Assembly: GCA_018894775.1 (NCBI GenBank)
Contig: JAHIPG010000192.1
Span: 1 to 8,135 of the forward strand
Direction: 5' to 3'
Origin: Nanobdellota archaeon
Lineage (GTDB): Archaea > Nanobdellota > Nanobdellia > SCGC-AAA011-G17 > VGLX01
Length of the DNA: 8,135 nt
Shown here piece by piece: positions 1 to 5,936 of this stretch; positions within the stretch are counted from its first letter, which is position 1, and every line of letters starts with the position of its first letter. The notes under the pieces were generated by a model. It saw only the letters and a program-made list of their open reading frames with translations, was not told where the DNA came from and did not search any database. The translations under genes and the position numbers were made by a program.

Positions 1-156
1 AACCTAGCGAAAGCTATCTCAAAAACCTCCTTTCTCAAACAAAAAACCAATAACCTCCAAGAACCAAACCCTACCACATCAAAAATATCAAACAACCAAA
101 AACATCACAAAAAACAAACCCCTCGATATTCGGAGATACTGTAATTAATGATAAAA
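1..156. other. Left-edge non-coding or gene-end stretch, G-poor on the plus strand
   Basis: No complete gene is visible. The first 128 bases are very poor in G and rich in A and C on the plus strand, so stop codons are scarce. Two plus-strand frames are open from the left edge, one ending at a TAA at 51-53 and one at a TAA at 142-144. The first would end in residues SESYLKNLLSQTKNQ and looks the more protein-like, so the tail of an upstream gene is possible, but neither can be confirmed. A small hairpin TAGC-GAAA-GCTA with a GNRA-type loop lies at 5-16. Nothing else is recognised. Confidence 0.3.
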
Positions 157-164
157 TTTATAAA
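157..164 (+). promoter_or_regulatory. Archaeal TATA box for the EamA transporter unit
   Basis: TTTATAAA is centred at 160.5, about 27 bp before the A of the ATG at 188. This is the archaeal spacing from TATA box to transcription start, so the mRNA should begin at or next to the start codon (leaderless). The upstream bases are A-rich, as expected for a BRE. The octamer is its own reverse complement, so weak transcription to the left cannot be excluded. Confidence 0.65.
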
Positions 165-187
165 CAAATTTAGGTTTCTATAAATAT

Positions 188-1078
188 ATGAACAAAAAAG
201 GGATAAATCTCATATTTCTAACAGCGCTAATCAGCGGAGTATCTATTTTTGTAAATAAGTTGGGTGTAACAGGAATAAATCCATATATCTTTACATTCGG
301 CAAAAACATAATTGCTATGGTATTCTTGTTTTCAATGATACTTCTTTTCAAAAATTTTAATCAAATAAAAAAACTAAAAAGAAAAGAATGGATAAAACTA
401 TCAGTTATAGGCCTCTTGGGAGGTTCAATCCCTTTCTTACTATTCTTTAAAGGCCTCAGCATGACAAGCGGGGCTACAGCAGCATTCATACACAAAACAA
501 TGTTCATTTATGTTGTGATACTAGCATCAATATTTCTGAAAGAAAAAATAAACAAAAAAATTCTGGCAGGAGTATTCATCCTGATGTTAGGCAATCTATT
601 GTTATTAAAAATAAACAATTTTGCATTTAACACAGGAGACTTGCTTGTATTGGTAGCAACATTATTTTGGGCAACTGAAAACACGATATCTAAATATGTC
701 TTGAAAACAATTCCGTCAAAAATAGTGGCTTTTGGAAGGATGTCTTTTGGTTCATTATTCATACTTATATTCCTAGTAATATCAGGAAATGTAAAGAATA
801 TGGTAGTTTTAACAACATCAGAAGTATTGTGGATAATTCTTACATCAGGATTCTTATTCTTGTATGTGTTCACATGGTATTCTGGACTAAAACATGTCAA
901 AGTTTCATTAGCAACATCAATATTGCTATTGGGATCACCAATCACAACCCTGCTTTCAATCTCATTTTTGGGTACAGTTATAACATTGACCCAATTAATT
1001 GGAATACTATTAGTACCTTTGGGGGTATTATTTGTTCTGAAGGGTTACCAACCAGCTAAACAGATTGTTCTAGAGTGA
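188..1078 (+). CDS. EamA/DMT-superfamily transporter
   Basis: This 296-residue, strongly hydrophobic protein has about ten membrane segments arranged as two repeats (about residues 7-139 and 148-284). This is the usual layout and length of the drug/metabolite transporter superfamily (EamA/RhaT type). Typical features are the GLSMTSGATAAFIHKT stretch near residue 90, the LGSPITTLLSISFLG stretch near residue 250 and a short basic tail. The family exports or imports small metabolites such as amino acids, and the substrate here cannot be read from sequence. The ATG at 188 lies about 27 bp after a good TATA box and has no Shine-Dalgarno, which fits leaderless translation. The stop overlaps or nearly touches the next gene, a DUF6390-like protein, so the two are probably co-transcribed. 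That gives a weak hint of a hydrogenase-related role. Confidence 0.88.
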   Translation: MNKKGINLIFLTALISGVSIFVNKLGVTGINPYIFTFGKNIIAMVFLFSMILLFKNFNQIKKLKRKEWIKLSVIGLLGGSIPFLLFFKGLSMTSGATAAFIHKTMFIYVVILASIFLKEKINKKILAGVFILMLGNLLLLKINNFAFNTGDLLVLVATLFWATENTISKYVLKTIPSKIVAFGRMSFGSLFILIFLVISGNVKNMVVLTTSEVLWIILTSGFLFLYVFTWYSGLKHVKVSLATSILLLGSPITTLLSISFLGTVITLTQLIGILLVPLGVLFVLKGYQPAKQIVLE

Positions 1079-1083
1079 AAACC

Positions 1084-1806
1084 ATGGAAGGCGTTAGATT
1101 AGCATCATTGTTTTCTTATACTCCAAACAAGCTAAAATACTGCGGTCCGGATGAAGCCAGCAGTATAATCTATGATTCTATAACCAATAATAGAAACCAA
1201 GAGCAGGTAAAGGAATTATTACTTAAATTTGAAGCATTGTACCCTTATCTAAAAACTATCTCTGAAAAAAACAGTAAAGATATTTTTGATTATGGTGTTG
1301 TGGAAGCATACTGGATAGGTAATGAATTAGCCAACCTGGAAAAACAATACGCAAAAAAAGTTATAGGTATGTTAAGAGAAAGAGGGTTATTAGATTCTAT
1401 AGCAAATAGATTAACTGAGAAAATAGAAAATATAAACCAAGATAAGATTCCTTTAACACATTTATTCAATGTACTATTTGTAGGGGTAGGTGCTGTTACA
1501 GGAAGCGTACCGACAATTGTTGAAAATATGGACAAATGCAGAGTATCCTGGGGGACTGTTTCTGAAATACATGAATCTCATCTAATAGTTGAATATAACA
1601 GATTAAAAAAGGATGATAAATATTTTATCAGCAAAGATGTAGAAAAAATAAAAGTAATTTATGATAAAAAATTCTTTGATAAATTAAACATAGGTGATAT
1701 AATAGCAGTCCATTGGAGGATGGCAATCAAAAAGCTAAATCCTGAAGAATTGAATAATCTAAAGAACTATACCCAAAAAACTATTGAACTGATTTCCAAA
1801 CTTTAA
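1084..1806 (+). CDS. DUF6390-like, hydrogenase-associated protein of unknown function
   Basis: This soluble protein has 240 residues from ATG 1084, or 243 from GTG 1075, which overlaps the upstream stop as GTGA. I prefer the ATG because every other gene here uses ATG and because the family motif begins soon after it. Numbered from the GTG, it shows YTPNKLKYCGP (residues 15-25), VVEAYWIG (75-82), an H129-x-F-N-V motif followed by a Gly/Val-rich loop, and KCRVSWGTV (154-162). From memory this pattern matches DUF6390 proteins, best known from actinobacterial [NiFe]-hydrogenase regions. There the equivalent motifs read PPNxLGYCGP, VVEAYWxG, HxFxVF and CRIRWG. C23, H129 and C155 are candidate metal or cofactor ligands, by inference only. 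Its 3' end overlaps hypC on the other strand by 26 bp. Its biochemical role is unknown; a part in NiFe maturation or regulation is suggested by context. Confidence 0.7.
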   Translation: MEGVRLASLFSYTPNKLKYCGPDEASSIIYDSITNNRNQEQVKELLLKFEALYPYLKTISEKNSKDIFDYGVVEAYWIGNELANLEKQYAKKVIGMLRERGLLDSIANRLTEKIENINQDKIPLTHLFNVLFVGVGAVTGSVPTIVENMDKCRVSWGTVSEIHESHLIVEYNRLKKDDKYFISKDVEKIKVIYDKKFFDKLNIGDIIAVHWRMAIKKLNPEELNNLKNYTQKTIELISKL

Positions 1807-1984
1807 TGCTCTTAAGAGCGTCTTCTTTGTCTACTTTTTGTACCACTTTTCCCATCTGTACAATAATATAATCGCCAATTTTTGCATTAATCAAATTATG
1901 GGCTTCTTTTTGGAAATCCCCATAATCAATCACGGCTTTATCGTCAGTTACTTTTACAACCTTTCCAGGCATAGCAATACACAT
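1781..1984 (-). CDS. hypC: Hydrogenase maturation chaperone HypC
   Basis: The 67-residue protein starts with MCIAMPGKVVKV, the HypC/HupF signature. Cys2 becomes the N-terminal residue after Met removal and binds the Fe(CN)2CO unit assembled with HypD before transfer to the hydrogenase large subunit. The rest has the expected small beta-barrel pattern (KAVIDYGDFQKEAHNL, then IGDYIIVQMGKVVQKVD) and a short C-terminal helix. It is slightly shorter than typical HypC (about 70-90 residues). It is divergent from the hydrogenase operon, with a 77-bp shared promoter gap, and convergent with the DUF6390-like gene, overlapping it by 26 bp. No other hyp gene is present here. The natural client is the NuoD-like subunit encoded at 3901-5082. 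Confidence 0.95.
   Translation of the reverse strand: MCIAMPGKVVKVTDDKAVIDYGDFQKEAHNLINAKIGDYIIVQMGKVVQKVDKEDALKSIKVWKSVQ
1808..1819. terminator. Palindromic hairpin between convergent genes
   Basis: GCTCTTAAGAGC is a perfect 12-bp palindrome starting two bases after the stop of the DUF6390-like gene. On the plus strand it is followed by T-rich sequence, including TCTTCTTT and a CTTTTTG run up to about 1840. It could terminate the plus-strand unit. It lies inside the last codons of hypC, so for hypC it would act before the stop codon. The hairpin is short, so functional use is tentative. Confidence 0.4.
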
Positions 1985-2009
1985 TATAGTCTTAAAATAT
2001 TCAAAGAAG

Positions 2010-2017
2010 TATATAAA
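2010..2017 (-). promoter_or_regulatory. Probable TATA box for hypC
   Basis: On the minus strand this reads TTTATATA, centred about 29-30 bp before the hypC ATG at 1984. That places transcription start a few bases before the start codon, giving a leaderless or nearly leaderless mRNA. The 77-bp gap between hypC and the hydrogenase operon must carry the promoters for both directions. Confidence 0.5.
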
Positions 2018-2048
2018 TGTTATCGAACTCTTTTCAATTATAATTAAG

Positions 2049-2060
2049 TTTATATATTTA
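2049..2060 (+). promoter_or_regulatory. TATA-like element before the hydrogenase operon
   Basis: TTTATATATTTA ends one base before the ATG at 2062, far too close to serve that start. Its centre (2054.5) is 25.5 bp before an in-frame ATG at 2080, which is Met7 of the antiporter-like protein. A leaderless start at 2080 is therefore plausible. A weaker AT-rich element (AATTATAATT, 2036-2045) lies about 21 bp before 2062 and is the alternative. Confidence 0.45.
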
Positions 2061-2061
2061 A

Positions 2062-2988
2062 ATGAACCAAAATATAGTTATGATTAACTTGCTGTTCAAT
2101 ATACTTTTGTTCATAATATTCTTAGGTATAATCCTCTATACATTTTTTTATAATAAAAAACATATCTGGAAGTTAGTTCTTTTAACAATCTTATCATTCG
2201 TTCTTATCAATTTTCTTGATTGGAAGTATTCTTCAATTGCGTTCATACTTTTAATATTGCCAATATTCTTTTACAAACGATTGAGCTATTCCATGTTAGT
2301 CTCAATATCGATGATTGGTTCCTTGCTGGGAGCGTTTTTCGTTCTAAACTATTATCTAAACTATGACAATAATTTCATGATCCTTTTTGGTATACTGTCA
2401 GTAGTATTCATCTGTGTAATGGCAATATATGGAATATTTCATAATAATATCATAAAATTTTTCATAGCATCAAATCTTATACAGTTCGCATTCGTATTCT
2501 TGGATTTATCTGTTGCAGACCTTACAGGAAAGATATCAACCTTAGGTGTAATACAGATATTCAACTATGTAATCGCAGGAACCCTACTATTCATAACAAT
2601 AGGTATATTGAATGAAGAAAATAAATTCAAATACATAAGCCAGATGCAAGGATATTACTATAGGGACCCACACATAGCGATATTCGCCTGCATAGCAGCA
2701 ATATCATTGGCAGGACTACCTGGGCTGAACATATTCGTAAGCGAATGGCTACTATTCAAGACATCATTTGGTATAAATCCTATCATAACAATATGGGGAA
2801 TATTTGCAGCTTTACTCCTATTCATAATGTATTTCAAAATAGTATATATAATGCTCTCAGGCAGGAGAGTAAAAAGAGAAAAAGCACATTTCACACTGCA
2901 ATTGTACAATTGGATGCTGGGCTTAGCTGCAGTAATATTTGGAATACTGCCATTCACACAATTATACATACTAGGACTATTCATATGA
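2062..2988 (+). CDS. Short antiporter-like membrane subunit of group 4 hydrogenase (MbhH/EchA/NuoN-like)
   Basis: This protein has 308 residues (302 if it starts at ATG 2080) and about ten predicted membrane helices. The C-terminal half fits the proton-pumping NuoL/M/N, MrpA/D and MbhH family. It has K132 in a NNIIKFF stretch, matching the usual (K)RLLAYSSI region, followed by IQIFNYVIAGTLLF where the family has an H-A-L-x-K/A helix. It then has SLAGLPG (215-221) and E228 in FVSEWLLF, which corresponds to the membrane Glu of NuoM-type GFVGEF. The family is normally about 480-500 residues with 14 helices. The N-terminal channel half, with its conserved Glu in helix 5 and Lys in helix 7, is not recognisable here. 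It is the first gene of the operon, in the mbhH position, and overlaps the next gene by ATGA. It probably couples electron flow to ion movement, though with reduced capacity. Confidence 0.8.
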   Translation: MNQNIVMINLLFNILLFIIFLGIILYTFFYNKKHIWKLVLLTILSFVLINFLDWKYSSIAFILLILPIFFYKRLSYSMLVSISMIGSLLGAFFVLNYYLNYDNNFMILFGILSVVFICVMAIYGIFHNNIIKFFIASNLIQFAFVFLDLSVADLTGKISTLGVIQIFNYVIAGTLLFITIGILNEENKFKYISQMQGYYYRDPHIAIFACIAAISLAGLPGLNIFVSEWLLFKTSFGINPIITIWGIFAALLLFIMYFKIVYIMLSGRRVKREKAHFTLQLYNWMLGLAAVIFGILPFTQLYILGLFI

Positions 2989-3155
2989 AAAAGAAAAAAA
3001 GAAAAACAATATACATGGGTGGAGAACTTGATGAACAAAATGTAATCATGCCAAAATACTTTGAAGTATTCTTCAACAAATCATTCATGCTATTTGTATT
3101 AATTCTGTTCGGAGTATTACTAATATTTATGATAATGGAGTTGAAACTAATATGA
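2985..3155 (+). CDS. 56-residue single-pass membrane protein in the MbhI position
   Basis: The start codon overlaps the upstream stop as ATGA, and its own stop overlaps the NuoB-like start as ATGA, so all three should be translationally coupled. The protein begins with a Lys-rich patch (MKKKKRK), then TIYMGGELDEQNV, then PKYFEVFF and one hydrophobic helix (about residues 33-52, SFMLFVLILFGVLLIFMIME). A Y-x-G-G-E motif followed by a final helix resembles the C-terminal tail of EchA/NuoL-type subunits. In Mbh, a separate small subunit (MbhI) with an anchoring helix sits at this place in the operon and bridges the membrane arm. At 56 residues this version is about half the MbhI length I recall. 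The reading frame extends upstream to 2745 only as a shadow of the previous gene. Confidence 0.7.
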   Translation: MKKKKRKTIYMGGELDEQNVIMPKYFEVFFNKSFMLFVLILFGVLLIFMIMELKLI

Positions 3156-3604
3156 ACATGATCAGAAAATCTCCATGGGTATCTATATTCAACGCAAGCA
3201 GCTGCAACGGCTGCGATATAGAAGTGCTAACATTAGTAACTCCTAAATATGACATTGAAAGGTTTGGAGCTCAATGGAAGATGAGCCCAAGACATGCAGA
3301 CATACTCATAGTCACAGGATGCACAAACGAAACAACAAAAAAAAGATTAAAAACAGTTTACGACCAGATGGCACATGACAAAGTAGTAATGGCTATCGGA
3401 ACATGCGGCAATTCAGGAAACTTTTGGCGTTTCTGCTACAATGTAAAACAAAGGACAGATAGTGTAGTTCCTATTGATATCTACGTTCCAGGATGCCCTC
3501 CAAGACCAGAAACCATAATCGATGCAGTAGTCAAAGCATTAGCACTATTGAAAGAAAAGAAAAATGAAACTAAAAAAAATAACAAAAAAGCAACTAAGAA
3601 ATGA
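3152..3604 (+). CDS. mbhJ: Group 4 [NiFe] hydrogenase small subunit (MbhJ/EchC/NuoB-like)
   Basis: The 150-residue electron-transfer subunit carries the proximal [4Fe-4S] cluster next to the NiFe site. The four ligands are visible as C18 and C21 (SSCNGCDIE), C85 (GTCGNSG) and C115 (VPGCPPRPE), the NuoB pattern. The single cluster and short length are typical of group 4 enzymes, unlike the larger small subunits of other groups. A Cys (C57, VTGCTNE) sits where many relatives have the Pro of a TGPVT motif. It is not a standard ligand. The start overlaps the upstream stop as ATGA, and a GGAG at 3137-3140 may help initiation. The C-terminal tail is Lys-rich (residues 134-150), and its last 41 bp also encode the start of the next gene in another frame. 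Confidence 0.93.
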   Translation: MNMIRKSPWVSIFNASSCNGCDIEVLTLVTPKYDIERFGAQWKMSPRHADILIVTGCTNETTKKRLKTVYDQMAHDKVVMAIGTCGNSGNFWRFCYNVKQRTDSVVPIDIYVPGCPPRPETIIDAVVKALALLKEKKNETKKNNKKATKK

Positions 3605-3908
3605 AGCAAAAAAGCTGAGGAGTAGAAGGCTAATCACAATCTCAGCCCAGGTAATCGGTAATGAGAATCATCTATTCTATCACTTTGATGACAATAAAGA
3701 GGTCATATCATTAGAATTAGTATTTCCTAAATCAGAAAACCATGTGGATTCAATCATAAAGATATTCCCTAATGCCAACATATTCGAAAGAGAACTGCAT
3801 GATCTTTTTGGAATAGAATTTGATGGAAATCCAAACATGGACCATCATTTATTCTTAGCAGATGAATGGAAAGAAGGTCCACCACGGAGGGATGAGAAGA
3901 ATGCATGA
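3564..3908 (+). CDS. mbhK: NuoC-like (30 kDa) subunit of group 4 hydrogenase (MbhK/EchD-like)
   Basis: The 114-residue protein belongs to the complex I 30-kDa subunit family. It has a basic N-terminus, a beta-rich region (RRLITISAQVIGNENHLFYHF) and the family signature ERELHDLFGIEFDGNP at residues 75-90, followed by a W-K-x-G-P-P-R end that matches the usual W-x-x-P-L-R. It binds the NuoB- and NuoD-like subunits on the cytoplasmic arm and carries no cofactor. There is no in-frame ATG between 3564 and the conserved part, and the residues around the start fit the family, so the 41-bp overlap with the upstream gene is probably real. It overlaps the downstream NuoD-like gene by 8 bp. Confidence 0.88.
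   Translation: MKLKKITKKQLRNEAKKLRSRRLITISAQVIGNENHLFYHFDDNKEVISLELVFPKSENHVDSIIKIFPNANIFERELHDLFGIEFDGNPNMDHHLFLADEWKEGPPRRDEKNA
3886..3891 (+). promoter_or_regulatory. Strong Shine-Dalgarno deciding the large-subunit start
   Basis: GGAGGG lies inside the 3' end of the NuoC-like gene. It directly abuts the ATG at 3892 but leaves about 9-10 bases before the ATG at 3901, so it selects 3901 rather than 3892 or 3862. It is the clearest ribosome-binding site in the operon. Confidence 0.65.
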
Positions 3909-5082
3909 TCATACACACACAATCCCTGTAGGCCCTCAAAGCCCAACAATGAAAGAACCTATGTGCATAAGAGTAAATTTAGAAGGTAATTACATAAAGA
4001 AAGCACATGTCAGGATGGGCTACCTCCATAAAGGGATAGAAAACATGTTAGAAGGCAAGTCACTTATCAAATGCCTCTACATTACAGAACATATTTGTGG
4101 TATTTGCAGCTACGCACACTCAGCATGTTTCACACAAGCAGTAGAAAGACTATACAAAATAGATGCCCATAAGAAAGCAAAATACATCAGGACAATAGTA
4201 GCAGAACTTGAAAGAATACATTCCCATCTCCTATGGTTTGGGTTTGCTATGCACGAAATAGGTTATGATACAATGTTCCAGTATGGCATGCGAGAAAGGG
4301 AATACGTCTTAGAATGTTTTGAGAAAATTACAGGAAACAGAGTAATCCATGCAATAAACAAATTTGGAACAGTAAGATATGATTTTGATAAAGAAAAAGA
4401 GGGTAAATTCATACTCGACAAGCTCGCAAAAATAGAGAAGATATACCCCTTCTACGAAAAGATGGCAAGGAAGAACAGCGTTATAACCTCAAGGATGAAA
4501 GAGGTGGGAACTATAAGCAAATCAATGGCAATCAAACACTGCATGGTAGGTCCTATGGCAAGAGCATCAGGCATAAAAAGAGACATAAGAAAAGATCACC
4601 CTTACGAAGCATATTCAGAAGTTGATTTTGAACTAATAACCGAAACAGCAGGAGACTCCTGGGCAAGAACAATGGTAAGACTTAGAGAAATTGTAGAATC
4701 AATCAAGATCATAAAACAATTGATAAAAAACATGCCCGAAGAACCAGTACCAAAATTTACAAAAGCAGGACCATTATTCATGGCAAATGTTCCAGAACCA
4801 AAAAAAACACTCACATATGGTCAGGTAGAAGCACCAAGAGGAGAAGACTTCCACTTCTACAAAATAGAAAAAGGCATAGTAAAGAAAGCAAGAATAAGAA
4901 CTCCTACATTCCAGAACATACAGGTAATAGAAACACTTCTGAAAGGAGTAGAAATAGGAGACATTCCAGTAATAATATCATCCTTTGACCCATGCTTCAG
5001 CTGCATGGAAAGAATGATAGTTGTAAAAGACGGAAAAAAAGAAGTACTAAAAGAAGATGAATTTAGATCCAAATATTGTTAA
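3901..5082 (+). CDS. mbhL: Group 4 [NiFe] hydrogenase catalytic large subunit (MbhL/EchE/NuoD-like)
   Basis: This 393-residue subunit holds the NiFe active site. The first motif is TEHICGICSYAHS with ligands C66 and C69, and the second is SFDPCFSCMER with ligands C365 and C368. All four cysteines are intact, so this is a hydrogenase and not a complex I NuoD. The N-terminus (IPVGPQSP) and RMGYLHKGIE also fit group 4. His64 stands where the family normally has Arg (RxCGxC). After Arg371 there are 22 residues (M372 to C393). The R-M junction resembles the HycE processing site, so this tail is probably removed by the protease encoded at 6271-6702. The start at 3901 is preferred because of the GGAGG; an ATG at 3862 would add 13 residues. 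The first residues are His-rich (MHDHTH). The gene overlaps its upstream neighbour by 8 bp and its downstream neighbour by 26 bp. Confidence 0.95.
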   Translation: MHDHTHTIPVGPQSPTMKEPMCIRVNLEGNYIKKAHVRMGYLHKGIENMLEGKSLIKCLYITEHICGICSYAHSACFTQAVERLYKIDAHKKAKYIRTIVAELERIHSHLLWFGFAMHEIGYDTMFQYGMREREYVLECFEKITGNRVIHAINKFGTVRYDFDKEKEGKFILDKLAKIEKIYPFYEKMARKNSVITSRMKEVGTISKSMAIKHCMVGPMARASGIKRDIRKDHPYEAYSEVDFELITETAGDSWARTMVRLREIVESIKIIKQLIKNMPEEPVPKFTKAGPLFMANVPEPKKTLTYGQVEAPRGEDFHFYKIEKGIVKKARIRTPTFQNIQVIETLLKGVEIGDIPVIISSFDPCFSCMERMIVVKDGKKEVLKEDEFRSKYC

Positions 5083-5932
5083 AATACTGTACATACTTTT
5101 GATAGTGCCCTTTGCACTAGTCATGGAAGGAATCAGAAGAAAGGCTGTTGCCAGAATGCAGAATAGAATAGGCCCACCAATAACACAGCCAATCTATGAC
5201 ATACTAAAACTTTTCCAAAAAAAGAAAAGTGACACATTAGCACAGGAAAATTCTTTCTTCAAAGTAGTTCCATTCTTAACATTCTGTGTTGCGTTTTCGT
5301 TCTTCCTGTTCATACCACTAAGCTTTATATCATTTAAGCATGATTTTATCTTCTTGATTTATCTACTTGTTTTAGAAAGCGCATTATTTGTACTTGCAGG
5401 ATTTGCCGGAAACAATCCATATTCAGCAATAGCATCAATGAGAGAACTGATCCTGATGGTAAGCTATGAGATGATATTTACAATAATAATATTGACACTA
5501 TTTGTCTATGAAGAAGTATTAATGGTATCAGAATTTGGAGCCATGTTTATGCTGCTAAAACTACCAATAGCATTCATATGCTTCATAGCTGTTATGGCAA
5601 TAGAGATAAGGATAACACCTTATGATACCGCAGCAGCACCAACAGAAGTATTAGAGGGTGTTGAAACAGAGTATAGCGGTAAAGGATTAGCATTCTTACA
5701 CATATCTGATGCATTAAAACTAACATTCTTTGCAGTATTATTCATATACTTCTTTTTCGGACAGTTCTCACTTCCATGGATGTTACTATTCGTACCATTA
5801 GCAGTGGTCTTTTTTTCCTTTGTCCAGGCAACTACAGGAAGATACAGGGTTGATCAGACCTTCAAAAGGCTTACATTCTTCCTTATACTAATATTAATAG
5901 AATTCGTGAGGATAAAATTCATAACATGGTGA
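5057..5932 (+). CDS. mbhM: NuoH-like membrane anchor subunit (MbhM/EchB-like)
   Basis: The 291-residue membrane protein of the complex I subunit 1 family has about eight helices. It shows GIRRKAVARMQNRIGPP (25-41) followed by QPIYDILKLFQK on the cytoplasmic side. It also has GNNPYSAIASMREL (118-131) with SYE (136-138), the acidic loop PYDTAAAPTEVLEG (188-201) with ETEYSG, and RYRVDQ near residue 263. These are the diagnostic NuoH motifs, and the acidic residues line the ion path between the NiFe module and the antiporter-like subunit. Length is close to normal for group 4 relatives. The start lies 26 bp inside the large-subunit gene. There is no other upstream ATG that keeps the N-terminal helix, so coupling by overlap is likely. 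Confidence 0.93.
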   Translation: MNLDPNIVKILYILLIVPFALVMEGIRRKAVARMQNRIGPPITQPIYDILKLFQKKKSDTLAQENSFFKVVPFLTFCVAFSFFLFIPLSFISFKHDFIFLIYLLVLESALFVLAGFAGNNPYSAIASMRELILMVSYEMIFTIIILTLFVYEEVLMVSEFGAMFMLLKLPIAFICFIAVMAIEIRITPYDTAAAPTEVLEGVETEYSGKGLAFLHISDALKLTFFAVLFIYFFFGQFSLPWMLLFVPLAVVFFSFVQATTGRYRVDQTFKRLTFFLILILIEFVRIKFITW

Positions 5933-5936
5933 TAAA

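Noticed and set aside
508..945. Minus-strand 145-residue open frame
   Set aside because: It is fully inside the EamA transporter gene on the other strand and has no domain pattern. It is a shadow frame.
2745..2984. Upstream extension of the small membrane gene to an ATG at 2745
   Set aside because: It overlaps the antiporter-like gene in another frame and encodes no membrane or family pattern. The ATGA overlap at 2985 gives a natural start.
3862..3900. Earlier start for the large subunit at ATG 3862
   Set aside because: The GGAGG at 3886-3890 is correctly spaced only for ATG 3901, and family members begin close to the IPxGPQ motif.
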